Shown: positions 46,180 to 55,385, counted from the stretch's first letter. The stretch: 64,000 bases of DNA from Brytella acorum (GCF_029309905.1 NZ_JARBJP010000007.1:1-64000), one strand, 5' to 3'. The notes: generated by a model from the sequence alone, not told the origin. Numbers and translations: made by a program.

Positions 46180-46857
46180 ATGGCACCCAACCCGAATGCG
46201 AGCATGATCGAACTCCTCAGGGGCGTTCAGAAGTTCGACCGGGAGGTTTACCCCGAGCATCAGGAACTGTTCGAGAGTCTGGCGAGCAGCCAGTCTCCCT
46301 CGACGCTCTTCATCACGTGCTCGGACAGCCGCATCAACCCGAACCTCATCACGCAGACGAAGCCGGGCGAACTGTTCATCGTTCGCAATGTCGGTAATAT
46401 CGTGCCGCCTTATGGCGACATGCTCGGCGCGGTATCGTCGGCCATCGAGTATTCGGTTCTGGTACTGAAGGTACGCAACATCGTCGTCTGCGGTCATTCC
46501 AACTGCGGGGCTATGAATGCCCTGTGCGACCTGTCGTCGGACAAATTCAAGACCATGCCCACCGTCCGCCGCTGGCTGGGCGCAGCCGAAGCCGCCCTCG
46601 CCGCCGTCGGCCCGCTGGAAGCGACCGATGTCGGACCCGCGACCATTCGTGACCTCGCCGAGCGCAATGTCCTGCTGCAATTGACGCATCTGCGCACGCA
46701 CCCCGCCGTTGCAGGCGCTCTTGCACGCGGCGATCTCGCGATCTCGGGCTGGTTCTACGACATCGCGGAGGGCAAGATCACGGTTCTCGACGAGAAGACG
46801 AGGCATACCTGCACCGTCGAAGAGGCGCTTGTCACGCTGCAAGCCGAAGAGAGCTGA
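46180..46857 (+). CDS. Beta-class carbonic anhydrase
   Basis: Interconverts CO2 and bicarbonate. Zinc ligands of the beta class are visible: Cys in FITCSDSRINPNLI and His/Cys in VVCGHSNCGAMNAL, together with the Asp-Arg pair (SDSR). The ATG at 46180 is chosen because AAGGA lies four bases ahead; the ATG at 46159 would add seven residues and has no ribosome site. Length ~225 residues. The gene may supply bicarbonate for acetyl-CoA carboxylase, but it is not next to acc genes. Its stop overlaps the apparent start of the next gene. Confidence 0.95.
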   Translation: MAPNPNASMIELLRGVQKFDREVYPEHQELFESLASSQSPSTLFITCSDSRINPNLITQTKPGELFIVRNVGNIVPPYGDMLGAVSSAIEYSVLVLKVRNIVVCGHSNCGAMNALCDLSSDKFKTMPTVRRWLGAAEAALAAVGPLEATDVGPATIRDLAERNVLLQLTHLRTHPAVAGALARGDLAISGWFYDIAEGKITVLDEKTRHTCTVEEALVTLQAEES

Positions 46858-47798
46858 TTGCCCTCTCGGCCATCGGGCGAGGGGTTGCGATCCTCGCCGT
46901 CACTTCGACGCTGCTCATCAGCCCGATTCAAGCACGCGACTTCAAGCTGGCGACGTGGAATCTTGACTGGCTTTCCCTCCGCCCCGCCGGTGATCCGGCG
47001 CTTCCGCCTGATGTCATCCGCCGCAATCCGACGGATTTCGCGCATCTGGCTCGATATGCGGCCCATCTGGACGCCGATATCGTCGGATTGCAGGAAGTCG
47101 ATACGCCAGCAGCCGCCGCGCTCATTTTTCCGAAGCCCGAATATCGCGTCATTCTGACCGACGACGCCATTCCCCAGCATGTCGGGATCGCTGTCCGGCG
47201 AGGGATCGACGTCCAGATCAATCCGGAACTCAAGGCGCTGGACGTCGCGCCTCCGGGGGCGCTCCATCATCTGCGCGGAGGCCTCGACGTTACGCTCCAC
47301 GATCATACCGGCGGCCCCGATCTGAGAATTCTCGTCATTCACCTCAAAAGCGGTTGCTGGGATCGCCCGCTGAAGGAACGGGGCTATTCCTGTCCGATCC
47401 TACGCGAGCAATTCGCGATTCTCGACGACTGGGTGCTTCAGCGCCAGGATGAAGGTGTCGCGTTCGCGGTCATGGGAGACTTCAACCGTCGCCTCACCGC
47501 CGCGGACCCGCTGATGCAGGAACTAGAGGCCGATGCGCCGATGACCCTGACGACATCGGGCCGTGCCAATCCGTGCTGGGGCGGCAATTATTTCATCGAC
47601 CACATCCTGCTGGGTAACGATGCACGGCAATGGCTCAGGGCCGATTCCCTGCGCGTCATGCTGTTCCATCCGGCCGCAGACGAAGAGAAAGCTCGGCTTT
47701 CCGACCATTGCCCCGTCTCGGTGCGGCTGAACCTCCCCGCACGGGAGACGGGTTCCGCCGTCACACCGGCAGGCGGCGATGCACGAGGTCGTGGATAA
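46857..47798 (+). CDS. Exported endonuclease/exonuclease/phosphatase-family protein, non-canonical start
   Basis: EEP-fold protein (DNase I / phosphatase-like). Motifs: DFKLATWNLDWL, ADIVGLQEVD, VIHLKSGCWD, FAVMGDFNRRL and LSDHCPVSVRL, with the catalytic Glu, Asp/Asn and Asp-His. The frame is open from at least 46857, and the segment ALSAIGRGVAILAVTSTLLI then SPIQA looks like a cleavable signal peptide, yet no ATG, GTG or TTG exists in frame before 47088, which would cut off the first motif. Likely starts are ATT at 46857 or CTG at 46854, directly at the carbonic anhydrase stop, behind a GAAGAGAG stretch. A sequencing error upstream is the alternative. Substrate unknown. The 3' end overlaps the next gene by 38 bases. 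Confidence 0.7.
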   Translation: MALSAIGRGVAILAVTSTLLISPIQARDFKLATWNLDWLSLRPAGDPALPPDVIRRNPTDFAHLARYAAHLDADIVGLQEVDTPAAAALIFPKPEYRVILTDDAIPQHVGIAVRRGIDVQINPELKALDVAPPGALHHLRGGLDVTLHDHTGGPDLRILVIHLKSGCWDRPLKERGYSCPILREQFAILDDWVLQRQDEGVAFAVMGDFNRRLTAADPLMQELEADAPMTLTTSGRANPCWGGNYFIDHILLGNDARQWLRADSLRVMLFHPAADEEKARLSDHCPVSVRLNLPARETGSAVTPAGGDARGRG

Positions 47799-48813
47799 AG
47801 GCCATTTTTCTCAGAACCACGTCGGTCAAAACGAACGGATAGGCATCCCTGACGCCCATCGAGCGGTTGATGCTGTTGACCAGACTCGTCAGCGGCAGCC
47901 ATGCCCGGGACAGCAGATCGAACTCCTGGGCGGTATAGGGATTGAAATCGAGCACCGTCGTCAAAGAGGCCTTTTCCACGACGTGCGGAGCGGTTGAGAG
48001 CCCATAGCTGGCGCCGGTTTCCAGCGTCGCTACCATGTGCAGATAGTGCGCCCAGGTCTCTGCGAAATCTTCCCATGGATGCATGGTGGCATAGGCGGAC
48101 ACGTAGTTGTCCTGCCAACGAGGCGGGGCGCCCTCACGATAATAGCGATCGAGAGCTTCGCCGTAATCCGCGCGGTCATCTCCGAACACGTCCCGGCATT
48201 GCGCGAGATGACCGCCATCGCGCACGAGCACGTTCCAGAAATAATGCCCCACCTCATGGCGGAAATGTCCGAGCACGGTGCGATAATACTCGCCCATTTC
48301 GACGCGCATGCGTTCGCGCTCGACGTCGTCGGCTTCACGCAGGGCAATCGTGATCAATCCGTTATCATGCCCGGTCATGACGCGTGGCCCCGCATCCGTA
48401 TCCGCGAGGAAATCGAATGTCAGCCCGTCCGGCCGTTCCCAGCGGCTGGCCAGAGGGAGGTTGAGCCGCAGAAGCGTGTAGAACAGGCGGTGCTTGGCTT
48501 CCTCAAGCTTGCGCCAGCGTGCGAGATTGGCCGCGTCACCCAGATTGGGAACCGTGCGGTTATGGCGGCAGGCCACGCAGAACCGTTCTCCGCTCTCCGC
48601 CGGAATCAGCCAGTTGCAGGCATCCAGTTCGGCATTTTCACAAAAGCGATAGGTGCTGCCGCCACCGACCGGCCGCCAGATCCCGCCTTCCGGTTCGAGC
48701 GCGAGAAGCTCGTTCGCATGCACGGCATAGCCGAGCCGGGCTCCGCAACGCACACAGTCCCGATTTTCAAAAAAAACGGTCAGGCCGCAGGAAGGGCAGG
48801 AAAACAGACGCAT
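47761..48813 (-). CDS. Zinc-ribbon putative zinc metallopeptidase
   Basis: The 350-residue protein starts with two zinc-ribbon-like cysteine clusters (Cys6, Cys9, Cys20, Cys23; then Cys58, Cys66, Cys79, Cys82). The catalytic part carries HFRHEVGHYFW (HExxH at 186-190) and a second conserved block MHPWEDFAETWAHYLHM that supplies a downstream Glu. This matches a family annotated as putative zinc-binding metallopeptidases of unknown substrate. No signal peptide, so cytoplasmic. Convergent and overlapping by 38 bases with the EEP gene. Confidence 0.85.
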   Translation of the reverse strand: MRLFSCPSCGLTVFFENRDCVRCGARLGYAVHANELLALEPEGGIWRPVGGGSTYRFCENAELDACNWLIPAESGERFCVACRHNRTVPNLGDAANLARWRKLEEAKHRLFYTLLRLNLPLASRWERPDGLTFDFLADTDAGPRVMTGHDNGLITIALREADDVERERMRVEMGEYYRTVLGHFRHEVGHYFWNVLVRDGGHLAQCRDVFGDDRADYGEALDRYYREGAPPRWQDNYVSAYATMHPWEDFAETWAHYLHMVATLETGASYGLSTAPHVVEKASLTTVLDFNPYTAQEFDLLSRAWLPLTSLVNSINRSMGVRDAYPFVLTDVVLRKMAFIHDLVHRRLPV

Positions 48814-48946
48814 AAGAACAGTTTACAACGAACCCGCGATGGCCAAAGAGAGATTTTTTTGACGTTTGGGACGAAGTGGTCAAATCTGCCGCATCCGCCT
48901 GTCCTGCCTGAAAGCATCCTCCGTCCTGCGTGGATCGAAATCGCTC

Positions 48947-49660
48947 ATGACCGCCTCGTCCCGCGTACCTTCCGACTGGCTCGTTACCGTCCTGCATCCG
49001 AGCCTGCGCGTGGTGACGACGCCGTGCCCGGCCGCGCCCGACCGCGAGACCATGGCGCGCATCGACGCGCTGTGGACCGAGGCGACGCGACGCCATCCCG
49101 CGCTTTATAACGGCCGGGTCTTCAGCGCGACCGCGATCTCCGCAGACAGGATCGAAGGCTACTGGGCGGAATACCGCATGGTGTTGGCCCAGATGCGCGC
49201 GCCGGACCTGTTCCGCGTCCTGCGACTGCGCCCGCTCGCCGTCACGGGCATGCTCCGTCTTCGCGGCGGTCTCGTCTTCGGCCAGCGCGCCGCGACAGCC
49301 ATTTACCACCCCGGTTGGTGGCAGGGCGTTCCCGCGGGAAGCGTGGAGACGCGAGAAGGCGATGTCCCCGTCGACCTGCACGAGCAGCTCGTCGCCGAGA
49401 TCGAGGAAGAGCTTGGCCTGAACGCGCGAGATGTGACAGTCGGGCCGCCGCTTCTCGCCTGTGAACATCCGGGCACCCATATCGTCGATATCGGCATGGT
49501 TCTCGATACCACGCTGGATTTTTCCGCCGTCCATGCCGCATGGGCCGAACGCGGGAACGACGAATACGCGGCGCTGAAACTCATGAGCCCCGTCGAAGCC
49601 CTTGCCTGTCCCGACATGCTTCCCACCACGCTTGCCATGATCGAAACCCTCGCCCCATGA
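48947..49660 (+). CDS. Nudix-fold hydrolase-like protein with imperfect Nudix box
   Basis: Residues ~110-200 of this 237-residue protein look like a Nudix domain. The helix VDLHEQLVAEIEEELGL keeps the metal-binding EExxEE-type glutamates, but Arg of the RExxEExG core is Ala and the leading Gly-x5-Glu part (GSVETREGDV) is loose. The N-terminal ~100 residues (RHPALYNGRVFSATAISADR) are a conserved extension seen in NUDIX proteins of unknown substrate. Start at ATG 48947; the frame is open upstream. Its stop overlaps the mtnK start (ATGA). Confidence 0.75.
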   Translation: MTASSRVPSDWLVTVLHPSLRVVTTPCPAAPDRETMARIDALWTEATRRHPALYNGRVFSATAISADRIEGYWAEYRMVLAQMRAPDLFRVLRLRPLAVTGMLRLRGGLVFGQRAATAIYHPGWWQGVPAGSVETREGDVPVDLHEQLVAEIEEELGLNARDVTVGPPLLACEHPGTHIVDIGMVLDTTLDFSAVHAAWAERGNDEYAALKLMSPVEALACPDMLPTTLAMIETLAP

Positions 49661-50868
49661 CCCGCTACCGCACGCTCAGCCCTCCGGACCTCCGTGTCTA
49701 TCTGGGAGCGCACGACGCGCTCGGCGCGCGTCTGGGCGGTCCACACGAGGGCTGGGCCGTCCGCGAGGTCAGCGACGGCAATCTCAATCACGTCTTCATC
49801 GTCGAAGGCCCGGCGGGCGCGGTGTGCTGCAAGCAGTCCCTCCCCCATGTGCGCGTCGATCCGGACTGGAAGATGCCGCTGACACGGACCGATTTCGAAG
49901 CCCGCTACATGCGTCGCGTCGCGCCCCATGTGGGCCATCTCATGCCCGCCCTGCTGCATTTCGACCCCGATCTGCATCTGATCGTCATGGAAAGCCTGCA
50001 CCATCATCACGTGCTGCGCGGCATGTTGGGAGAAGCGACCGCACTGGCGGGATTTTCAGCGCGTATCGGCGAATACGTCGCCCAGACAGCGTTTTTCACG
50101 TCATGGCGGGGCCGTCCCTTTGAACAGTCCATGGCGGACTGCGCGGCTTTCGCCGGGAACACGACGCTCACCCGCATCACGGTCGATCTGGTTCTTACCG
50201 ATCCCTATCGGGCCGCGTGTGCCCGCAATCACTGGATGACGCCCGAACTCGACGCAACGGTCGCCGAACTCCAGACGGATGCCGCGCTGCACGCATCTGT
50301 TTCGCACTGGCAGGAGCGTTTTCTCGGCGCCCCTCAGGCCCTGCTGCATGGCGATCTGCATACCGGCTCCATCATGCTGCATGGCGACGACGTGCGCGTG
50401 ATCGATGGCGAATTCGCGCTCATGGGCCCGATCGGCTTCGACGCGGGGCTTTATGTCGGCAACCTGCTTTTGCATGCGGCGGCTCGACGCGATCACGCGA
50501 CCTGGATGGCTGACGAAATCGAGACATTCTGGCGCAGTTTCACGCATGAATATCGCGCGCTCTGGGAGACCAACCCCACATCCGGGGATGTCGGCGCGCT
50601 ACTCGACGCCGCTGGTCGTCACCAGGCGCAGGCGCAGGAACTCGCCATGGTGATGCGCGATCTTGCCGGCTTCGCGGGCATGGAAATGATCCGCCGCACG
50701 ATCGGCTATGCCCAGGTCAGCGACTATGCGCTGTGTTCCGACCGCACGGGCGAAAAGGAAGCGCGTCTCCGTGCCCTGACGCTGGGCCGAATGCTGATCA
50801 CGCGTGGCCGCAGGATCGAGACAATCAACGCGCTTCTTGAAACCATCGAAGAACCGGGCGGCTTTTAG
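49657..50868 (+). CDS. mtnK: S-methyl-5-thioribose kinase
   Basis: Phosphorylates 5-methylthioribose in the methionine salvage pathway. Choline-kinase-like fold: the nucleotide-binding REVSDGNLNHVFIVEG with an invariant Lys in CCKQSLP, the catalytic loop LLHGDLHTGSIM (residues 230-240) and the metal-binding VIDGEFALMGPIGFD (family form D-P-E-F). Its 403 residues fit MtnK. The start overlaps the Nudix gene stop by four bases. mtnA and the rest of the pathway are not in the window. Confidence 0.9.
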   Translation: MTRYRTLSPPDLRVYLGAHDALGARLGGPHEGWAVREVSDGNLNHVFIVEGPAGAVCCKQSLPHVRVDPDWKMPLTRTDFEARYMRRVAPHVGHLMPALLHFDPDLHLIVMESLHHHHVLRGMLGEATALAGFSARIGEYVAQTAFFTSWRGRPFEQSMADCAAFAGNTTLTRITVDLVLTDPYRAACARNHWMTPELDATVAELQTDAALHASVSHWQERFLGAPQALLHGDLHTGSIMLHGDDVRVIDGEFALMGPIGFDAGLYVGNLLLHAAARRDHATWMADEIETFWRSFTHEYRALWETNPTSGDVGALLDAAGRHQAQAQELAMVMRDLAGFAGMEMIRRTIGYAQVSDYALCSDRTGEKEARLRALTLGRMLITRGRRIETINALLETIEEPGGF

Positions 50869-50889
50869 GCCGTCCGATTTTACGACAGC

Positions 50890-52620
50890 TCATTCCATGT
50901 CGGGATGAGGTCCCTTGCCGCCATTGTGGATGAAGTCGTCGATGTGGTCTTCCATGGTCGAGAGCGGCACGGAGCCGGTCTGGAGAATGGCGTCATGAAA
51001 GGCCTTGATGTTGAATTTCGGCCCGAGCGCCTTCTCCGCGCGATGACGCAGACGCCAGATCTCGTCTTCGCCGAGATAATAGGACAGCGCCTGACCGGGC
51101 CATGAAATATAACGGTCGACCTCCGTTTCGATTTCATGATCGGCCAGAGCCGTGTTGTCGTGAAGATATTTCTGGGCCTGCTCGCGCGTCCAGCCCTGGG
51201 CATGAATGCCTGTATCGACCACGAGCCGAGCCGCGCGCCAGGCCTGATAGGAGAGCATGCCAAAGGTTTCGTAGGGCGTGTGGAACATGCCCATCTCAGC
51301 CCCCAGACGCTCGCAATACAGCGCCCAGCCTTCGCCATAGGCGGAAATATACTGCTTGCGGAACTCCGGAATGGAATGATCTTCCCGCACGAGCGACATC
51401 TGCATCGAATGGCCAGGCGCGGATTCATGCAGCGTCAGCGCGGGCATCGCGTAGAGCGCCCGGGCTTTCAGATTATAGGTATTGACGAGATAGACGTCCT
51501 CGCCACCCCGCGCCGAGGTATAGAACGGCGCTTCATCCGCCGGAACCGGCCTGATGGCGAAGCGGTTGCGCGGCAGGAAACCGAAAAAGTGCGATGAGAC
51601 GCCATCGAACTCCTTGGCGATCCAGGCGGCATCCTTGAGAAGTTCATCCGGCGTTTTGGCATAGAATTGCGGATCGCTGCGCAGGAAGGTCAGGAAACCG
51701 TCGAAGCTGCCTTTGAAACCCGAGGCCGCGATCGTATCGGCCATTTCCTTGCGGATGCGGGCTACTTCCTGAAGGCCGAAAGCGTGAATGTCCTCCGGCG
51801 TGCGGCTGGTCGTCGTGAATTCGTAGATCTGCGCCTGATAATAGGCCTTGCCATCCGGCATGGTGTTCGCGCCGAGTGCTGTGCGGGCGCCGGGAACATA
51901 GGCCTGATCGAAAAACCGCAGCAGGTCACGATAGGCGGGCATGACCGATTGCGCGATCACATCATGCGCGGCCTTGCGGAGTTCCTCCTGTGTCGCGGCG
52001 GGGATGGTGGAGGGGAACTGGCGGAAAGGCGCGTAGAAGGATGTGTCTTCAGGCGTCCTGGCATTCGTGATCAGCAGAATGCCCGTATCGCGTCCGACGA
52101 GGCCGATATGGGGCGAGGTGAAGCCTCGCTTCAGGCCCGAACGCATATTGTCCGTCTGTTCGCGGAAATAGCGCGGCAGGTCGCGCATCTTCGCCAGCGC
52201 GTTGCGATATTGCGATTCCTTCGTGAAGTGCTGGCCATCCTCGGCCAGTTCCCCCCAGAACGACGTGTCGGAATTCACCGGCATTTCGTATTGCCGGTAT
52301 TTTACGGCATTCTCGACGACGGTCGCCTGATATTTCAGGACGTCGTAATTCATCCGGTCCGCCGGAGACAGGCCATTCCGGTCGATCTTCGCGAGCGCCG
52401 CAAGGGTTGCGTGCCAGTGCGCGCCTTTTTTCTCGAACGTCGCCGGATCGACATGAGGCAGGGCGTCGGGTTTCTCATCCTGCGTCTTCTGCCATGTCTC
52501 CTCGCTGGCAATGAGGGATACGAGCGCTGCGTGACCGGTCGTGGCGGCCTGCGCGGCAGGCAGGCTCAGCAGAACGGAGCCCGCCATGAGCGCATATTGG
52601 AAAAGAACCGTCAGTCGCAT
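50890..52620 (-). CDS. DUF885-family exported protein (putative metallopeptidase)
   Basis: The 576-residue protein starts with a signal peptide (LMAGSVLLSLPAAQAA), so it is periplasmic or secreted. It contains the DUF885 hallmark LTLHESAPGHSMQM with a His-Glu pair, GEGWALYCERLGAEMGMF and WPGQALSYYLGEDEIWRL. The family is related in layout to M3/M32-like zinc peptidases, but catalysis is not proven for most members. Divergent from the S9 peptidase gene with 134 bases between them. Confidence 0.88.
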   Translation of the reverse strand: MRLTVLFQYALMAGSVLLSLPAAQAATTGHAALVSLIASEETWQKTQDEKPDALPHVDPATFEKKGAHWHATLAALAKIDRNGLSPADRMNYDVLKYQATVVENAVKYRQYEMPVNSDTSFWGELAEDGQHFTKESQYRNALAKMRDLPRYFREQTDNMRSGLKRGFTSPHIGLVGRDTGILLITNARTPEDTSFYAPFRQFPSTIPAATQEELRKAAHDVIAQSVMPAYRDLLRFFDQAYVPGARTALGANTMPDGKAYYQAQIYEFTTTSRTPEDIHAFGLQEVARIRKEMADTIAASGFKGSFDGFLTFLRSDPQFYAKTPDELLKDAAWIAKEFDGVSSHFFGFLPRNRFAIRPVPADEAPFYTSARGGEDVYLVNTYNLKARALYAMPALTLHESAPGHSMQMSLVREDHSIPEFRKQYISAYGEGWALYCERLGAEMGMFHTPYETFGMLSYQAWRAARLVVDTGIHAQGWTREQAQKYLHDNTALADHEIETEVDRYISWPGQALSYYLGEDEIWRLRHRAEKALGPKFNIKAFHDAILQTGSVPLSTMEDHIDDFIHNGGKGPHPDME

Positions 52621-52754
52621 CAGTCGGATATCCCAAAGCCGGAGAAAATATAAACGAAGGCGATCCGTTCCGCCTTCCGGACGGTTACCTTGCCTCAGGA
52701 AACAGGCTTCGTCTATCGTATACGCAGAAACGGAAAAGAAACGGATGCGTCTTC

Positions 52755-55118
52755 ATGCGGATCACCTGCGATCGTCCTTCGTGCGCGCCACGTCATCCAG
52801 CACGATCTGTGATCCGGGCCGCCATCAGCCCGATACCGCTGATGGTCCTTTGCGGGACCGGCCACGCCACGCCCACGCCGCAGGATTATCAGCGTTCCCT
52901 GAATTTGCGGCATGACTGGAAACATCTGACACGCGACATGCCGTTTCCCGCGACATGGAGCGACGACGGCAAAACGCTCTATTATCGCAAGACCGTCGCC
53001 AACGGATTTGCCTATATCGCCATGGACGCGCGCAGCTTCCGAAAGACGCCCGCCTTCGACACCACACGCCTCGCGCCTGCGCTGTCCAGCGCCCTGAAGC
53101 GTCCGATCCCGGCCACCGACCTGCCTTTCGAGACTTTCTCCATCGAGCCCGGAACGGGACATGTCACGTTCGAGCTGCATGATGAGGCATGGTCATGCGA
53201 CTTAAGCCGCCAGACATGCGCCGTTATCGATAGCGGTCTGCGTCCGCGCGGCTTCGATGCTGTCCGGGATCTCAGAGTGGCCGCGAAAAACACGCCCCAG
53301 CCGTCTCCGGACGGACAATGGTCCGCTTTCATTCGCGATCATAATCTCGTCCTGCGCGCGACCAGAGATGGGAGCGAGCGCTTGCTCAGCACGGATGGCA
53401 CGACCGGCGATTTTTACGATCCGGAGTCCCTGCGCTGGTCGCCGGACTCGCGTCACATCGCCCTGCTGCGGGTGCGTCCGGGCTATCCGCGTTACATCAC
53501 CCGCGTCGAATCCTCACCCGTCCATGCCCTTCAGCCCCGCCTCCAGACGCAGCTCTATCCGAAGCCGGGAGATGCGATCGACATCGAACAGCCGGTGCTG
53601 TTCGATGTCTCTTCCGGCCAGCGGACGGAGATCGACACCGCCCTGTTCGCCAACGCCTACCCGCTTTCGCTTGAGGATATGGCGTGGAGCGAAGACGCCC
53701 GCGCCTTCATGTTCCCCTTCATCCGGCGCGGCTATCAGCGCGCGGGCTTCGTCATGGTGGACGCCGCGACCGGCCAGGCCCATCTCGCGGCCGATGAACG
53801 CTCGAACACCTTTGTCGATGGTGATCGTCTGTACCATCACGTCATCGGCAAGGACGCGGAAAGCCTGGTATGGGCTTCTGAACGCAGCGGGTGGCGGCAG
53901 CTCTATCTGATGGACAGCACCAACGGGCAGATCCGCAATGCCATCACCCATGGCGCATGGCCCGTGCGCGAGATCCTGCGCGTCGATCCACGCAAACGCC
54001 GTATCTGGTTCGGCGCCAGCGGCATGAACAGGGACGAGGATCCGTATTTCGTCCATTACTACCGCGTCGATTTCGACGGGTCGCATCTGGTTCCGCTCAC
54101 ACCGGAGCCCGCGAACCATCACGCCTCTCTCTCGCCGGACGGCACGCGCCTCTCGGACACATGGTCGCGCGTCGATCTGCCCGCCCGCAGCGTCCTGCGC
54201 GACGCCGAAAGCGGCCATGTCCTGACGACCGTCGAAACCGGCGACGATACGCCCTTGCGGGCGGCGGGCTTCCATCCCCCGGAGGTCTTTCATACCAAAG
54301 GCCGCGACGGATCGACGGATATCTGGGGCATCGTGGTGCGTCCCGCGACTTACGATCCGCACCGACGCTATCCGGTCATCGAGAACATCTATGCCGGACC
54401 GCATGGCAGCTTCGTCCCCAAGGATTTCTGGCCCTTCGGCTATCATTCGGGTGGCGACAAGCTCAGCGGCATGCAGGAACTCGCCGATCTCGGCTTCATC
54501 GTCGTGCAGATCGACGGCATGGGCACGGCGAACCGTTCGCGCGCGTTCCATGACGTCGCCTGGAAGCATCTCGAAGATTCGGGGTTCCCCGATCGCATTC
54601 TCTGGCACAGGGCGATGGCCGCGCGCGACCCGTCCTACGATATCGGGCATGTGGGGATTTATGGCGGATCGGCGGGCGGACAGAGCGCCTTGAACGCCCT
54701 TTTGTTCCATCCCGAATTCTACAAGGCCGCCGTCGCTTTCGCGGGCTGCTACGACAACCGGATGGACAAGATCAGCTGGAACGAACAGTGGCTCGGCTGG
54801 CCGGTCGATGACAGCTATCGCCGTGCTTCAGGCGTGGAGAACGCCTCGCGCCTGCGCGGACGTCTGTTGATGATCGTGGGCGAACAGGACGCCAATGTGG
54901 ACCCGTCCTCGACCCTCCAGGTCGCCAATGCGCTCATTCACGCGGGCAAGGACTTCGAACTGCTGGTCATACCGGGCTACGGCCACACGGCGGGTCGTTC
55001 GGACGGACCGATCGCCTATGCGGAACGCCGCGAGTTCGGCTTCTTCGTGCGCGCGCTTCAGGGCGCCACGGAGCCGGACTGGAATGCGATGGACCTGCCG
55101 CTGACGCAAGATCCGTAA
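52755..55118 (+). CDS. S9-family (DPP-IV-like) exported peptidase
   Basis: Prolyl-oligopeptidase-family serine peptidase of 787 residues. The N-terminal propeller domain (~residues 60-520, like the DPP-IV N-terminal domain) precedes an alpha/beta-hydrolase. The catalytic triad can be placed: Ser639 in IYGGSAGGQSALNAL, Asp712 in VGEQDANVDP and His744 in PGYGHTAGRSDG. The nucleophile elbow is G-G-S-A-G-G, against G-W-S-Y-G-G in DPP-IV. The N-terminus is hydrophobic after a basic stretch (AAISPIPLMVLCGTGHA), consistent with export. The start is uncertain; there is no clear ribosome site at 52755. Confidence 0.88.
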   Translation: MRITCDRPSCAPRHPARSVIRAAISPIPLMVLCGTGHATPTPQDYQRSLNLRHDWKHLTRDMPFPATWSDDGKTLYYRKTVANGFAYIAMDARSFRKTPAFDTTRLAPALSSALKRPIPATDLPFETFSIEPGTGHVTFELHDEAWSCDLSRQTCAVIDSGLRPRGFDAVRDLRVAAKNTPQPSPDGQWSAFIRDHNLVLRATRDGSERLLSTDGTTGDFYDPESLRWSPDSRHIALLRVRPGYPRYITRVESSPVHALQPRLQTQLYPKPGDAIDIEQPVLFDVSSGQRTEIDTALFANAYPLSLEDMAWSEDARAFMFPFIRRGYQRAGFVMVDAATGQAHLAADERSNTFVDGDRLYHHVIGKDAESLVWASERSGWRQLYLMDSTNGQIRNAITHGAWPVREILRVDPRKRRIWFGASGMNRDEDPYFVHYYRVDFDGSHLVPLTPEPANHHASLSPDGTRLSDTWSRVDLPARSVLRDAESGHVLTTVETGDDTPLRAAGFHPPEVFHTKGRDGSTDIWGIVVRPATYDPHRRYPVIENIYAGPHGSFVPKDFWPFGYHSGGDKLSGMQELADLGFIVVQIDGMGTANRSRAFHDVAWKHLEDSGFPDRILWHRAMAARDPSYDIGHVGIYGGSAGGQSALNALLFHPEFYKAAVAFAGCYDNRMDKISWNEQWLGWPVDDSYRRASGVENASRLRGRLLMIVGEQDANVDPSSTLQVANALIHAGKDFELLVIPGYGHTAGRSDGPIAYAERREFGFFVRALQGATEPDWNAMDLPLTQDP

Positions 55119-55127
55119 AAACAGAAA

Positions 55128-55149
55128 AAGCCGCCCGTGAAGGCGGCTT
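55128..55149 (-). terminator. Intrinsic terminator of the cold-shock gene
   Basis: An 8-bp stem (AAGCCGCC at 55128-55135, GGCGGCTT at 55142-55149) lies between the convergent S9 peptidase and cold-shock genes. Read on the minus strand it is followed by a run of T (complement of AAAAA at 55125-55129 and AAAAA just before), so it mainly serves the cold-shock gene and perhaps both. Confidence 0.85.
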
Positions 55150-55178
55150 TCCACACACCGGAAGTGCGCGTCGAGGCG

Positions 55179-55385
55179 TCAGAGCGCCTTGATGCTCACG
55201 GCCGATGTCTTGCCGTTCCTGCCAGCTTCGAGCTCGTAGGAGACCTTCTGACCTTCGTTCAGCGTATGCAGACCGGCACGCTCGAGTTCAGAGATATGAA
55301 CGAACGCATCCTGGCCCCCGTTCTCGGGCTGAATGAAACCGAAACCCTTGGTGGGGTTGAACCATTTGACGGTGCCTGTTGCCAT
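55179..55385 (-). CDS. cspA: Cold-shock-domain protein
   Basis: Single cold-shock domain of 68 residues that binds single-stranded RNA/DNA and acts as an RNA chaperone. RNP1 (KGFGFIQ) and RNP2 (DAFVHIS) are intact in the frame MATGTVKWFNPTKGFGFI. The ATG at 55385 has AAGGAG ahead; an open extension of 18 codons upstream is not needed. Which csp paralogue this is cannot be told. The region upstream is long and free of genes, as is usual for cold-shock mRNAs with long leaders. Confidence 0.95.
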   Translation of the reverse strand: MATGTVKWFNPTKGFGFIQPENGGQDAFVHISELERAGLHTLNEGQKVSYELEAGRNGKTSAVSIKAL

